From assembly GCA_034670405.1 (NCBI GenBank), contig JAXDDX010000010.1, positions 3,186,001 through 3,250,000 of the forward strand: a stretch of DNA of 64,000 nt, written 5' to 3'. Position 1 is the stretch's first letter; each line of letters opens with the position of its first letter. The notes under the pieces are model-generated. The model was not told where the DNA came from. It saw only the letters and a list, made by a program, of their open reading frames with translations, and made no database searches. Below, in pieces: positions 1-21,200 of the stretch. The DNA is from Hoplostethus atlanticus (lineage: Eukaryota > Chordata > Actinopteri > Trachichthyiformes > Trachichthyidae). A program made the translations under genes and the position numbers.

Positions 1-24
1 TAGCAAATACTATGTGCTTCATAC

Positions 25-6678
<6,654 letters not shown>

Positions 6679-9140
6679 GTTCACAGGTTAACAGTGTTTC
6701 AGGGAGTAAATGCCGTCTGGGGTGCAGTCCTTCCAGCCTCCTGTGCTGCCTCTGCTCCTCTGGAAGGTTTTTTTTTCTCTGCTCCTGCACCTCAGCAACA
6801 TGAACTTTCTCAATTCTGCTTGCACATGCACTTTTTTTCAGACCCACTGCGCAGTCTCCAGGTTGAGAAATAGGAGACAAGAGCACTTTAACGCAACGCT
6901 TACTCTGCGTGCTGTTGTTGGTGTTATTGTTCAGTCTTGGTTTGTTTCATGTATATCACCTCAGCACATATGACTGAGAACATAAAGGGAAGAGTATAAC
7001 CCAGTAAAGCGGGTTTCTGGGTATTTTTGGCTTAAAGTTTACCTCTCAGTCGCTGCACTGGGCTTAAAGTGGCGGTAATATTACACATATGAGTCTAATA
7101 ACTCTAATCCTCTTATACAAAATACACAAATGATTAATGTGACGCAGTAGCACGCAGACGCACATGCGCAGTCCGTACTGGAACTCCTGTGGAACTTTTA
7201 CCTGTTGGTAAAAAAACAAAATGTAAAAAGCTAGACCCCTTGGAAAAGTGTTTCTGGATGTTGTACATTTACATTAGCTGGCTTTAAGACGACGCCTCAA
7301 ACAAAGTAAGAATGGCAGACAACAACATAGACCACACCAGACAGGCTCAGACCCACATGACTCTTGTTTGGGCAAAGGTTAGGCAGTGCTGACAGCCTAA
7401 ACTAACGTTAATCCTAGCCTACAACACACCCTTATATAATTGTTTGCACAAAACGTTTTCCATCATCTGTTATTTAAGTGCTTTCACTACTACCCTATCT
7501 AGTAACCCTGATAATATTCTTCGTCTATTTCCATGTTTCATAATACAGGGCCATCATTTGTAAACATAACGGGGTTAGCATGGTTAGCATACGACGTGCC
7601 GTCAGTCTGGACGTGTGTACACATCTGTGTTTGACCAGTAGGGTTGCCCCTTCACCCTCACCTTAATGCCAGGATGTGCTTCTACAATTCACCTTAGAGG
7701 ACAAAAACACGAGGAAAAAGTTATACAGCAGTTACAATATTATCCTACAATTGGCATTGGATTTGCTTCATTTTAACGTACGTTGAGGAGGAATTGGGTC
7801 AATAAATCGCCATATTCTAGCTTAATGGTGCCATCCCTTTGAACAGAGGAATCTATTTGCCTACGGAGGTGTGGCATCACAATTTGATCCGAAAACAGAA
7901 TAAGAATTGATTTGAATTGATTTGGTAACTTCTTGGTGCAAATGTAAGATTACAAAAGACATGACATCACCAGTAGAGAAACTCTTCACGACCATGAGTA
8001 GGACAGGGCCACAACCTGCTGCACAAACTATTTGAGGTGTGATGTTGACATCTGGTGGTTATGGTGTGAAAAGTCACCTTGGTCTCAGGATGAATGAGGA
8101 CCAATGAGTCATATTTTACCTACATATTTTATATGAAAAAAACAACAACCTGGTAAGACTCACTAATTATCGTTTGCTTAATTTCAGTTTCTACATCAAC
8201 GTTTCATGTCATATTTTGAGGTGAGTAAAAAAACAACAATAAAAATAAAAACAGCTCAGGGGAGTAAAAAGTGAACATATATACTGTCAAATACATGTTG
8301 ATTCTTTAAAAAAAAAAAAAATTCATTCATTTAATTCATCCATGTTTTCTCCAGGGTGTTGGGGGGTCTAAATCGTGTACATTTGTTATTATGTGAGAAA
8401 GAACTTGAAAAGGTCTTTTATTTCAACACACAATAACACAGCAAAGAGCCATCACTATTACTGCCCTCTGGTGTCTGAAGTAAGCCCTGCTTCTCTGTCT
8501 TTCCTGAAGCCCTTGGAGCCACTCTTCTTATATTCTACTGCATAGACTCAGGATTTACTCTAACTCTCTTTGACATCTCTTTGTTTCCGCTCTCATTGTG
8601 GATTACTCTCGGCAGCATATGAGAGTGGACTCTTTAATAGAGAAAGCTGAAGGGCTTTTTTTGCAAAGAGATCTGACAGATGGATAGCTCACAAACAGGA
8701 TTTTGTGGTATATCTAGCAAAGCAATTTCCCTTCCCTTTAGCCAGAGTACAGTTAATTTTTCATAGGCAGAGCTGCTGTTGGTGGTTGCAGAGTGAATTT
8801 AACATCCATTTGCCAACAATATCCAGGGCCTGTCACTTCGGAGCAGGGGCTTTATTTCATGCACTGATACATGCTGCCATCTCCTCCAACTGACACACTC
8901 ACAGTGATCTCTCGCAGAGCCGTGGAGCAGAATGGCTACCTATTAAATGTACATGGGCCTGCCTCTCCAAATAGAAAACGCTGAGATGTGAAAAGTTGGG
9001 CTACAGCTAAGTGAATGCCTTTGTGCATATGAATGCAAATTTGCAGGGGAAACAGGCATAAAGAGATTGAGATGATAAAGTTTGATTTGCATGTAAATTG
9101 TTTTCTTTTTTTTTTATTCTCTGTGTCTGGGCTCCCTTTT
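6679..9140. other. mmp2 5' flank, no gene seen
   Basis: Contains the mmp2 5' UTR and promoter on the minus strand. I find no TATA box on the minus strand in the first 500 bp. A perfect AP-1 site (TGAGTCA) is at 8105-8111, too far upstream to assign a role. The rest is unique AT-rich DNA with an A run near 8308. Two inverted octamer sites, ATGCAAAT at 9033-9040 and ATTTGCAT at 9085-9092, lie near the right end. Confidence 0.7.
8105..8111. promoter_or_regulatory. AP-1 consensus upstream of mmp2
   Basis: TGAGTCA, about 1.43 kb upstream of the mmp2 ATG. AP-1 is a known regulator of MMP genes, but a 7-mer is expected by chance every few kilobases. Confidence 0.25.
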
Positions 9141-9160
9141 AGATTGAAGTGCCTCACAAG

Positions 9161-9181
9161 CGTGTGTGTGTGTGTGTGTGT
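9161..9181. repeat. (GT)n microsatellite
   Basis: Pure alternating GT tract. Confidence 0.95.
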
Positions 9182-12100
9182 CGGTGAAATATCGTCGGCT
9201 AGGTCTTTAAAATGTCTCTTGTTGCTTTGATTGCAAGTGCATCTCTTCCCTTTGTATTTGTTTGTTGATGAAATGGTTGATTTAAACTCAATCATATTTT
9301 TATGGAATGTTTTACACTAGCGGTGCTGATTTGTATAGCTGTGTTTACACCACTGCATATGAATCGTACATGTCACCTTCATTACAGACATTTGCTTATA
9401 TCATTTTAATGACTTTCGGTGATTTGTACATGTAATACAAATGCAACTCAATGCAATATGCTTGCTCTGGTCCCACGCCATACAAACCCAGTGGGTTCCT
9501 CCAGCATGCCAACATGGCCTCCTCTTGTGGGTGGGAATGGGGCATTCTGGACATGAAGGCCAGTCGTATCATGGCTCTCCAGCTGGCTCTGGATCTTCAG
9601 CCCACTGATTGACCCCAGTCCAGCTGAACAGACCGTGGCCCTGGATTTCACCCTCTTCCCCTCGCCCTGGTCTCTTCTGGCTCTTTGTAGGACCCAGCCA
9701 GATCCTCTGATGGGTCATCAAACTAAACCGTCTGTATGGCCAGCACCAAGGTCATGAATGACAAATTTCACAGTCCCACTGCTGTTCCATCCACTCCTCT
9801 CCTCTCACTCCAACTCAGTGTAGAGACCTTTCGCTTTCGGAGGATAGAGTGTGTGGCATGTACAGTGCTGTTCGGTGCGTGCGTGACTACATAGTTTGCC
9901 TGGTTGAGTAATTAAGACTGACACTGAGTGGTTCAGAATCAATCTATTGGAATTGTTTGTTTTATGTACTTTGCAGGAATGATTAAGCAATGTTGCTGAG
10001 TAAATAAATGCAGCAACAACCCTGTCAATAAATCTGTTTCAAGATAAGTTAATTTGGCTAAGCAGTGTGTTACAGAATACTGTGACACATATTATATCAC
10101 TCGGTTTGAAACATTCTGATGATGAATTATTGAACATAAATCCATTATCTTGGACATATTTTATTTATGAGCGCACCAAGACACTGGAGGACTTTAACAC
10201 TGCAGGATAATTATTGTTCCGCCTTGTGTCACCGCTCTCCTCTCGGATGCAACTGCCAGAACAAAATACGACGAATCAACGATTTGTGAGTTTTGATTGA
10301 CATTTTGTTTGTGCGTAAAGGCCCAGAGCGACATTAGCCGAATTGCTTTATTTAACGCTTTCTCCCTCATTCTGTTTCTCTTTTTGCAGGCCTTGTAAAC
10401 ACTGATGCAATAATGCATTCCATTATACAGAGGAGAGGAGATGAGTGTCTCTCGTGGCTCCTCTCCATCTCAATAATAGGTCAACAGCTGTATTTAAAAA
10501 ATTAATCACATTCTTGGCAGTTGCAAAGGTTAGCCGCGACTCAATTGGAAGCTCAGATCAGCGGCAAATCTCTGCGGAGATGAGGAAGAGTTGCCTTTGA
10601 TGAGTACAGCATGTAAATGATTTGTGTGTGTTTATAGGACACGGGGCTGGCCCTGCCTCACTCCAAGGCAGCGGCGTCTGCACCGCTCTGTGGCAGAGGC
10701 TGGCAACAGCAGATGGAAACAACCGAGAGAGGGGAGGGCTGGCCCCGCTGCACTTCACAGCTTGCACTCGCTTTCAACAGAATGTCTCTCTTTCCTTTTC
10801 CTCTTGCAGTCTATCTCTGTCTCACTTTTTCCCTCTCTCTGCCCTGTTTCATTCTCTTTTTGATGCTCCATTTTTTTGCTTTTTAGCCTCGTTCCCTGTA
10901 TGTCGACGAGTTTTCGTTAAGGTATCTAAGAAAGTTCAATAGATATGTTAAAGAAAACCTCTGTGTTGGCACGATGTCAGATTGTTCAACCCCAAACACG
11001 CTCCTATGCCAGTTTTCAGATTTTCCCACATATCCACAGGACTACCAGGTTTCAGTTCTCTCAACACAGCACAACTAAACAACTCGTTTTCCTAATCCTG
11101 CACTCCGTGATAAAGGCATCATTGGGCTGCTTGTGTGATGTTTTAGGAAATTGAAATATTGATGCCTTTCTCACATCGAAGACAAATTACTCTCAAAGAT
11201 ATCTTGAGGTACGAGGACAAGCAAATAAAATATGAATGGCTACCTTGAATTGCTTTTAGTAATTCTGAAATATTCAGAGTGGTATTTATGGAGTGCCGTG
11301 GCTCTCTTACTCGGTATGCGCAGGCTTGACAGTAGGGGATGAATTTTTCAGTGGTGCTCTGATTTGGCCGTCACAGTAAATGAATAGCCTTGATAAGTCA
11401 TGTACATTGCTTGGGTTTACCTGGGCTGTTGGTGAGGGATGAAAATGAAATACTGCATGATGTAAGTGAGTGAAAGGGGTGTTGAAATACCGCCGTCTGT
11501 CTGGCGCTGCTGACAGCTCTGAGAGCACTGCCGCAGATTAGCTATTATGTTGTTTATACATGTCAGCTTTGGACAGTTTGACTCCTGTCTCTACTAGTGG
11601 CTTTTTTGTGATGGATTATCACATGAATTAGTAAATCCTGTGGTTATTATTACTTTAACCTATTACTGTATTCTTCACTGGAACAATTCATCAGAAAATA
11701 TTTTGGCTCGTACCCTAAAGGGCCCACCTCGGCCACAATTCATCCATTAAGCTAAGGACACACCGGTTCTCTGGGCTAATGGTTTGATTGAGTAGGAACA
11801 CAAAAAAATCATGGGAAAAGTAATCATTAGAAATTAATAGGAATAGTGAATCCATTACAACGGAGACCCTACAAAAGCCCTGAGAAATTACATGCCTGTT
11901 TTGTTTATAGTTGGCTGTTGAGATCTTACCTCCGGTACAGTGGATCTGGTGTAATTATCCCTTGTGCTATTGAGGGTCGGCGCGTATTTACAAACTTGGT
12001 TTGATTGTGAGAGGAAATAGGAGTGGGTGAGAATGGGTATCTGATTCGGTACTTTGCATCATGTAATTTGATGTTCATTGAATTAATCCCACAACACCTC

Positions 12101-14349
12101 CACAAGGCTCCCTCTATTGACATTGTTACATGTCACCCACTGATTTACAAACTCACCGTGAATATGAGTAGTTTGGACTTGAATGCTTTTGGCTTCATTT
12201 GTTAGAGGAAGAACATTACCAGACTTGGTATCGTGGCTTCCTGCCTCCATCAACTTAACATTTGTAGTTACCTTTTATAATGTAAGTAACCTAGAGATAC
12301 TTTACACACACATTTCTGGGTTTTTGACCATACAAACCTCTACTACCTCTACTTTCTCTCCCATTGCATTTGTCAGCACCTTTAGTTGCCTGGCACCGAC
12401 TTATTGAAACCCAGGTCTACCATATTAATAACATACTTAGCAGATACCTCACCATGGAGAGGAGCCTGCGCAGTCAGTCTTATGCGAGGTCTCGAGCAGC
12501 TTGTCCCTCAGGCTTGTCGGGCCTTAACTCAGGGAAAGTGCAATACACCCAGGTAAGCAGCTATAATCTGCTTTGGGCATGCAAACGGACTAACAGGCTG
12601 AATCTGATTTGATTTGATGTGTATCTTTGGCGTGCCTACGCTACATCAAACAGCAAATTTCAACAGCTGGACTTAATATTAGTTTTTTCATTTTTTTTTC
12701 TTTTTCAGCTTCAAACCTTGTCACATCTGAAGTGGTTCAAACAAATCCCCACAGTCACCTTACTGAACCCGTTTCCTGGAAAAACAAGTAATGCCCTTAA
12801 AGCTCAATAGGGCATTATTATGGTTCGGTCCCACTATCACAAATTCCACACACAAGTGAATTTCCTATTCCCTGTCAATAACAAGTTTGCTATCACCTCT
12901 GAAGGTGAGGGAGCATGATTCAATAAAGCTTTCTCTTTTTTTCAGTTTGACCTGGTGTCACCTTGTTAGTCCAAGGGAGTTGAATTACAGTGTTTTTTTT
13001 TCCTCTAGCAAATCCCCCACAGCCTTCCCAGAAACGCACTAGACTGGCTATCCTGTATGGTCCCTTGGCAACAGCCCAACCATTATGTAGCTGTTTTGAC
13101 TGTTGAAAGGTGCATTTCAGAATCACACACTGTTTAAGGTGCAGTAGTTTTTTTTAGTGCCCATCTATTGGACTTCTAAGATGCTCCCAAGTTCCTACCC
13201 CTCACCTACTGGCATTTTCAACCGCTCAGCGATGGAGAATGGTGTTGGTGTTGTTGCACTTCCTTGGTCACCAATAGAGGTCGATAAAAGTCCTAGAATA
13301 CTTGATGCCCCTTTAAGAAATGGCAACTCCCATTTTCTCCTGATTTGGGGGCACTATTACTGATCACGCAGTGCTGACAGAAGTAATGATTAGTCTTGCT
13401 ATAAAGGCACTAGTCTAGACCGTGTTGCATGAAAACAGCATTGTTGTGTGATGTGGGGTAGCGGAGGTGTGTCAATGTATGAGCCAGTGTTCTGGCCATG
13501 GAAGCCATGCCTCCTCATATTGCTGCTGCCTGTGATCTGGGCCCTGTTTTCGGGGCAAGTCTGTAGCCCATCGGCCCCCTGTCTCATAAGTACCGGATAG
13601 CACGCACGCCACCACCATCCAGCCAGGGAGGTTTGCAGGATATTGAAAAAGACCTGTGTCAGGAAGTGGAGGCCCACAGGCCATTTGGGAATAGTGGTAG
13701 TGCCGCTGTGTTTTACTGTATCACCTTTCTCTCTGCAGGTAATGCCGAAGCCCATTAAACAGCATGGGTGGGTGTCTGATGGGTGACAGTCGTTGATTCT
13801 TTATTACTGTGATGCGCTCTAAAATCATATCTTAAAACCAAACATAAAAACAGAGTAATCCCTTGGTCTCAGTTTGACTCTCCCCTAGAGTGTATGTATT
13901 GGTCTGTAGAATAAAAAATGGCACATGAAAGGCAGCAACATTGCATTGCGCCTGCAGTATAGAAATTTGACAGGAAATGAATCAACGCTCACGGCTAGCC
14001 CCAGCATTATTAATATGGAAACCAAATAGATGGCTTAAGTTTAATTTATATGATATTCCCTGAAGAACCATTATTATTCTGGGGGATCTTGGCGGGAATA
14101 TTTGGCCTATAAAGAAATTAACTTTGTCTCTTTGCTAAGTACACCAATGCATCAAGCCATAATATCTGCGATAGATGAATCATATTTGATATTACGCAAG
14201 ACAAATGTATTCATATTGCATATTTTTCTAATTTTTCCTGTCTGACCATCTGTGTGTGTTACGTCTTACCAAGATTAATCTGCTGATCCTATTGGGATGG
14301 GGGGCAGGTGTTTTTTTCTAACACAGAGGAGTAAGTAAGAGCCGATATC

Positions 14350-14384
14350 AAAATATAATGTGCTGATATAACACATTATATTTT
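14350..14384. repeat. Perfect 13-bp inverted repeat (hairpin)
   Basis: The left arm AAAATATAATGTG (14350-14362) and right arm CACATTATATTTT (14372-14384) are exact reverse complements around a 9-base loop. It could be a cruciform or a short transposon relic. No coding role is seen. Confidence 0.8.
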
Positions 14385-14430
14385 AGATCTTTGTAATGTA
14401 GCAGGGACAGTGATTTCCATGTATTATAAT

Positions 14431-14470
14431 TGTGTGTGTGTGTGTGTGTGTGCGTGCGTGTGTGCGTGTT
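14431..14470. repeat. (GT)n microsatellite, imperfect
   Basis: GT tract interrupted by GC dinucleotides at its right end. Confidence 0.95.
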
Positions 14471-16474
14471 TTGAATTCATATGTAGAGCATTGTGAATAT
14501 CAGTGGCGTATGAAATTGCACTTCGTGTCCTTGGATCAGAGTGCTAAATCATTTAAGCAGAGTGATCCTTGAACGGGTTGTAGGGAGGAGGGTGAGCAAG
14601 CAGGGAGCCGGGGGGGGGGATATTGAGGCCCGTTTGGCTGGAGAGACACAGAGCAAAGGTCACCCTCCGACACGGTCGCTGCTGACCCAAATTCCATCTA
14701 TCCTCGGCTACAAGGATCTGATGATTATTTTTCCAGGAAATTGCAGCATTTGATCTCGCCCTTTTCTTTACTTAAATGGCTCTAGGTCAGCCGTGATTGA
14801 AGTCAGCTGATGATTTAACCATGGCCGTACACAGACAACACTCACCTAGCATGCTGTTCGGTCTGTTATAGCCACTGTCTTACATATGCCCTCCTAAATT
14901 CACTTATGTAGAACACTTGTCTTCCCTAAGGCATACCCCGGGTGTAAGACAGGACGTGTGGACGCACAGAGAGATTGCAAACTAGTGTTAATGATCGACC
15001 TGTCAAGCAGAAGCTGTATTACTTAATCTCCTGGTCCTGCTCTACATGATCAAAGCGATGCAAATGTAATGCTGTATTGATTTATATCACTTAGCTTATC
15101 CGCAGTTTCCATCCGCATTAGTAATTCCCCAACTATCTTTCACAGTAAAACAGCCTGGAACTGCAGAACGGGTCTGATTCACCTTTCAATGAGTTTGTTG
15201 CTCAATATTTCCAAAACTGCAAATGATTATATCATCTCATGAGTTATTATTTTGAGGCGTTAATGCCAGAGATCTTTTTTTAATGGTGGGTATCTCCCTT
15301 TGGAATGAACCATTTCAATTATAGATCAAGGGATTTATAAAATACAGATTATTGGACCTTATGTGTTGGACAGAGGGCGATAGCAGATGGTTTACTGTAA
15401 AGTCCCCCAGATGCTAATCCTGTCAGCCTTCAACATAGCCTACTTTGATTCTTGTATTATGATGCATTGTAAAAGTTATCTTATATGTGATATATATTTT
15501 GAAATCTCTGCACTCTCATGGCCGTATCATCTTGCTGTAACCATGACCTTTTTGTTTTAAAACCCCCAGTCTGACTGAATTCAGCTGAAAATCCTCGTCA
15601 CTGCTCATACAGATTCTCGTCGGACAGTGCTGGAACCCATTGGCTCTCCCACACTTGAAATGTGAGCAGCCACAATGAACTCTTCATCACAATAAGACAT
15701 GGTGATTAGGGCAACCAGTGGGAAATGAAAATGAATTCCTGCAGCTCTCGAGAGGTGTTGTATGGAATTGTCACAGGTCACCCTCCAGGCGGCCGGCGTC
15801 TGCAAAGTAATTCATCCAATGCATTATCCCAATAATGACATATTTCCAGGATTATGAATTGGGATGTTTCCTCATACAAGGCTTTAAATGATATTTAGGT
15901 AAAAGGTCTAAGGATCACTTTGCCTTTTAATTTCACAGACGCTGCTGTTGCCAGCTGCATGAAATTTTATTTTAATCGCAAAGAGCAATTTGTGAAGTAG
16001 GGGTGTGCACAGAAAAAAGGTGTGCACAGAAAATGACAGTGGATGGGGGTTCAGACTTTCCCAACACCCACTTTTCTTTGCTTTACAACGGTGCCATACT
16101 CAAACAGCTGCACAGTTTATTTTCCTTTTTTTTTTACATTTTTCTTTATTCTAACTAGTTTAGAGGTTGTATCTAGCTTTGACTAAATATTAAATACTAA
16201 TATTGGAATTGCATTTATTTTACATACTTTACAGATAAGAAAAGCGATGGAGCAAATTCAGATCCGGTATTCACCCACTTTCTTTCATCACATTGTGGGT
16301 GAATTTGTTATCCACTGATACATAGTTGATTCTAGTTTTTACAGGTATAATTAGTTTGATGATATCCTAAATATTAATTATACTATTACTATTTATATAA
16401 ATTTACCCTCCATCCAGCAGTATTCTGCATTCAAAGAGGGCATATTGGTTGTGCAAAAGGGGGCAGAGGTTCAA

Positions 16475-16496
16475 CCCCCCCCCCCCCCCCCCCCCC
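16475..16496. repeat. C homopolymer, 22 bases
   Basis: Uninterrupted run of C. It may mark an assembly-sensitive spot. Confidence 0.95.
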
Positions 16497-18137
16497 AGCA
16501 GAACCTGGTGGAATATTATCACACCATTACGCCAATGGATCGCCTTCCTATCACATTCTTCAATAGAGCATTTAGGGCCATTGTGAAATAATGAGTCATG
16601 TGTTAAGACTGGGTGAAGTATGGAAAAAGACCAGAATAATCTTTATTCATGTGAGTTCTTCTATGGGACATTACTGCACGTCATTGCTACCTCTGCTGCA
16701 TGGAAATATGATTCATTTCCAACTAGTTATGTAGAATACTGTAGTCTGATTTATTCAGATTTATTATTTTTGCGGGTATTAGGCTATATACCATTATTTG
16801 TTGTTAGTTTGCAGTGGATGTTATTATATTATACAGTATTGTACTGCATGCAGCATGTTTAATCTCAAACAAAAACTGCAAAGGATGTAGGATAGTGGCA
16901 AAAACACCTATTATGTAGTATTGCTGTATATATGTTCTGGCGTGTTAGTCTAGGCCTGAAATCTTTCCAGAAAAGATGTCTTTGCTCGTGCTTTGTGTGT
17001 GCATGGCACCCTGCAACTTTCTAATTGATGATTATTGGGTGCAGTCAGATGGAAGCAGTCAGCTGGCAAACACACCGGAGGAAACCCCTGCCAAGATAGT
17101 TCTTCTATCAGATTGCTCTTTGAACTTCAGGCTTATGGGCTGCTGGCAAACTCAGACTTTGCATAGTGGAGCACGGTAGCGCCTCTTGCCTCCTTCCTCT
17201 GCTTTATTCCCGAGACCTTGCGGCATCTACAAAGTCAACACTGAGTCTAAAGAAGGGAAATGTCCTGCTGTTTTTCTCCCACAAATGTGTGCAATCTCTG
17301 GCGCTCTGTGATTTTGGCTTAGCTCTAAATGGAAACAGTGTTGTTTCTTTTCTTTCACGCCATGACCGAGCAGCAGAACAGCGTGTCAGGCCAGTTTCCC
17401 CTGGATAATTTCGGACATTAGAGGCCCGTTTAAGCCCCCCTTGCCTGCATGGCCTGGCCTTCATTAGGCCTACTTATTGGTTGCACATGGCCACAGAGTG
17501 GACTGTGTGTTATCCCTCACACGAAAGGTGCTAAGGAAATTGCTGAGTCTTCTGTCGTAAGAAAAGTACTGAAGGTGATTTCCTAGGCTTGCTTTGCACG
17601 CGTGACCCGGCGTCAGACCGGTGGCAAGGGAATAATGAAGCTTAGAGTGAGCTGGGCCTTAAGCCCGGCAGGTCCTCGCATACAGGCCTCACTTGAAACT
17701 GATATCTACAGTGGGCCGGACATGGAACCCTGAGGGATCCCTCATGCTGTCCTATGGGAGATTAGCTTTGCTCCCATTCACCTTGTATGCTTCCTGCTTT
17801 CTCAGTTCACTAAAATAAGTGTGCTCACACATCAGGAAGAGAAATGAGATTAAACAGCTCCCAGAAAGTTGTTGATGGAAAGATTGGATGTTGTTAAATT
17901 AGTGTTGATAGGATGAATGTGAACTTTATATTATGAATGGTGTCAGGCATTAAGTAAATAGTCATAGGACCGGTGGTGGAATGTAGCATAAACTAGAATA
18001 TTTGTAATACAATCCATCTGATGTGTGTCAATGTTTTTTTCTCCAAATGCAAAATATGGGTAAAAGGTGAGTTTATATTGCCTGTAGGTGAGATCACTTG
18101 TTTTGCATCATCTTGCCCTGGTGAACATAGTAAGACG

Positions 18138-18167
18138 CAGATTTTGGCAGATTTTGGCAGATTTTGG
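18138..18167. repeat. 10-bp tandem repeat, 3 copies
   Basis: CAGATTTTGG three times in a row, followed directly by CAGATTACAT and then the (CA)n tract. Confidence 0.9.
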
Positions 18168-18173
18168 CAGATT

Positions 18174-18175
<2 letters not shown>

Positions 18176-18213
<38 letters not shown>
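18176..18213. repeat. (CA)n microsatellite
   Basis: Pure alternating CA tract of about 38 bases. Confidence 0.95.
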
Positions 18214-18215
<2 letters not shown>

Positions 18216-21200
18216 TTATGTGTTTATGTCTGTCTATGTGTGTTCTCTTGTGCCCTGGGTGAAGATGAAAAGTTTTTTGGACTTGTAACCCCTCTTCCCC
18301 TGCCGGTAATCACTCTGGAGCCCTGTAATCCCTGGCGCATGCAGATGCCGCCAGGGGAATATTACTGTTCATAATATTAATCTGCTCTCAAATTCCTTTC
18401 TGTTTCCAAGATGAGGGGCCTTGTGCGCCATGTTCTTATGGGTATTAAGTGTGCTACAAGAGATTCATCGAGAGGTAGATTTTGACTCGTCAGGGATCAA
18501 GCCCAGCCTGAGGTCGTATCGCTGCTTTAAGGAACACCCGCGAGCACGCAAAACCCATCTCCATATTCTCATAAACAGCTTGACATGAAAGACGACGCGC
18601 CACAGTGGGGACTCAAATCCACACCCAGCCCACATGAATCATGTCAGCCCGATCCAGAGGAGGGTTAAAGCTCTTTAAGGTGCTCGGTCCCTGGCTGTGA
18701 TACCTGACTTAGCAGCAGGTAAAGCCCGTGCCACAGGGCTGAGGACAGCCGCATTGTCTCCATCAGCTGATCAAAGGCAGAACAGCACACCACCACACCC
18801 CCTAAAATCACAGGAGCAAAAATGAATAGGAATCCGCCAGATGGGGTTGAACACTTTTTCCATTGAGCTGCTTTCCATCAGCCTGTACCTGGAATTTGGT
18901 TTTGTAGCATTTGCTGTACATAGCTCAGAACCGGAGTGGATTTGTGCCTTTTCAAGGGACCTCAGTACAACAGTGTAATCGTACTAAGCCTCTAGTAATT
19001 TATATTAAAAAGAAAGCAAGGCTAATGACCACAATTACTTAAATCACAGAGTAACTCTCTTTGAGGTGTGGAGAAAAGCTGCACACACAATCTTTAGCTA
19101 ATAGGAGCTAATAGGTATTGTTATGACCCTTTTCCCAAGGGACACATTTCCGTGCTTCTCTCATTTGGACGCTACAGATTTACAGTGTCGCTTGAGTATT
19201 TTTTTTGACCTGAAGACTGCTTCAGGCTACAGCATGTAGGCTAATCATTCAGGCTTGGGAAGCCAATCTTTCATCTGGAACATCCCTCTCCCCCTATCCT
19301 TAACTGGGTCCCTGTGTTTATTTGTAAATGTTTTTTCTCTCCCTCATGGCTTGTGCATGTACTTGCATGAGATGTCTGAGCGGGTGTGGAATTGGATGCA
19401 GTCCACTGTGGCACTACGAGTATTTATGCAATCAGGAAGCGAGCAGGCAGAGGTGTGGAGGTGCCAGTGGCATGTGAAATCTGCTGGCGGGATTGACAGT
19501 GGGATGACGGATACCTGTAAAACACATTCACGCCTCTGAGAAGGGAGGATTATTCTTCTGGTGTTATACAAAACACTCTCAGCGACACCACTGAGGGATT
19601 GTATCCTCCCCCCACGGTATAAAGAGAAACCCTGTCTGAAGTTAGGCTGAGGTAAAATGAAGAGAGAGGCCTCCACTGCCACATTCAGATTGTTTTGATG
19701 TCTGGGAAATGCACATTCAATTATAAAGGCAGCGCTGCATGTAAAGCTGTTTGTTCAGTTCCCCGAGCAGAACAACCAAACTGAGAACTTGTAATGGAAA
19801 GTCGTTCTCTTGAAACAGCGAGCATTTACATGCCAGGTGTTTATGTTCTGCCTTCACAGTGTTAAACCAAAGAGATGGGGTGGAAATCTACATTATTTCT
19901 ACATTATGTGTCTCCGTGCCACATCTCGTGGAGAGGAACAAAGAAAGATTGAGGAATTTGTAATGTACCGTATTGATCGGTGTAAGCTGGTGTCTCTGTA
20001 TCGTTCTGTGGTGTGGCGTGGTATGACCCCAAGCTTCCTTCTACAGGCGTATTAGTCATTATTAGCTGTTCTAAGGTCACCTTGCAATGAGCCGCCTGTC
20101 CCCGTGGAGGTGACACAGTCAGAGTGCTACTTTGCGCACACTAGACTAGCATCTTAACCTTGACCGAAGAAAATCTATTCTCCAATAGTTAAAGATTTCC
20201 AATGGGGCCCACGGCTATAAGGCCTCAGGGATTTGGCCGTCCAACCCCCTCTTCTTATCCTGCTGGCTGCCCTGTTAGCTATCAGTGTAAATGCAGACCA
20301 CCAGCCAAGCATTGAGTGCATAATTATTCCATTTCCAAGATAAATCTGGTGTATAGTGTCATATCCATCATGGCTGTCACCTCCTACATGGAGAGTAGGG
20401 CACTAAATGAATGCCTTTTTGCTCATATGCACTTCTATATAGTCATCAATTTTGAGCAGTCTATTCATTGTTTGGTTTGACAGTTGTGAGCTAATAATGA
20501 ATGATCAAGCAATGTCCCTAAAACAGAAGAGCCAGCGTAAGCACACACAGGCGCTGAGGAGGAGGAGGGGGGGTGTCATTCCACAACACAAACAGCATTA
20601 GACAGGGCCCAGGCCAATCCTCTACTACATTGCCCTGCTATTTTTTTCAAGGTTTCTGTACTGTACATGTGGACAATGTCAAAAATTTGTAGTGATCAAT
20701 ATTTGTGAGTGTGTCTGATCAAGAGAAGGACCAATATACAAGTGTTAACAAAGGGCCCAGGCGATACCAACGCAGGCTTACACCATGTATACACTCGAAT
20801 ATGACGTGAAAACAGCGGTTCAGTCCTCAGATGGTGCCCAAAGAGGAGCTCCGATCCTTGTCCCCGCCTTGTTTCACAGTAATAAACATTGCTTGTCCAC
20901 TCAGGCTGGACATTGGAAAGAGATTTAGGCCTGGACCGCGGGATGATGTTTTTTTGATTTTGTTATTCCGGTGAACATTGGATTAGGCGTGTTACTCTTG
21001 ATATAAAGCTGAAGTAAGGTTTTTGGGCTGATTAGAAGCAAAGCAGGTTATGTGATGTTCATAACAAGAGTATTCAGGCAATATTGGGGTTATTCTGAGA
21101 GGCTCAGCAAAGCACAGCAATCGGTTTCATATATTGGGACCCGGTGGAAGATATTCTAGGGCATGCCATTCATGCACTGAGAATAAAAATAATTACTATC

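Larger units (their letters stand above)
9141..16470. other. irx6-mmp2 desert, block 1, no gene seen
   Basis: Mostly unique sequence. (GT)n tracts lie at 9161-9181 and 14431-14470, and a perfect 13-bp hairpin at 14350-14384. The stretch 10310-10570 is free of repeats and rich in TAAT and homeobox-like words. No open frame has exon-like codon content. Confidence 0.7.

Noticed and set aside
6684-6684. GTG two codons upstream as the mmp2 start
   Set aside because: The ATG at 6678 has a strong start context and begins a normal signal peptide.
18021-18374. Open frame with a TH-repeat peptide
   Set aside because: Driven by the (CA)n tract.
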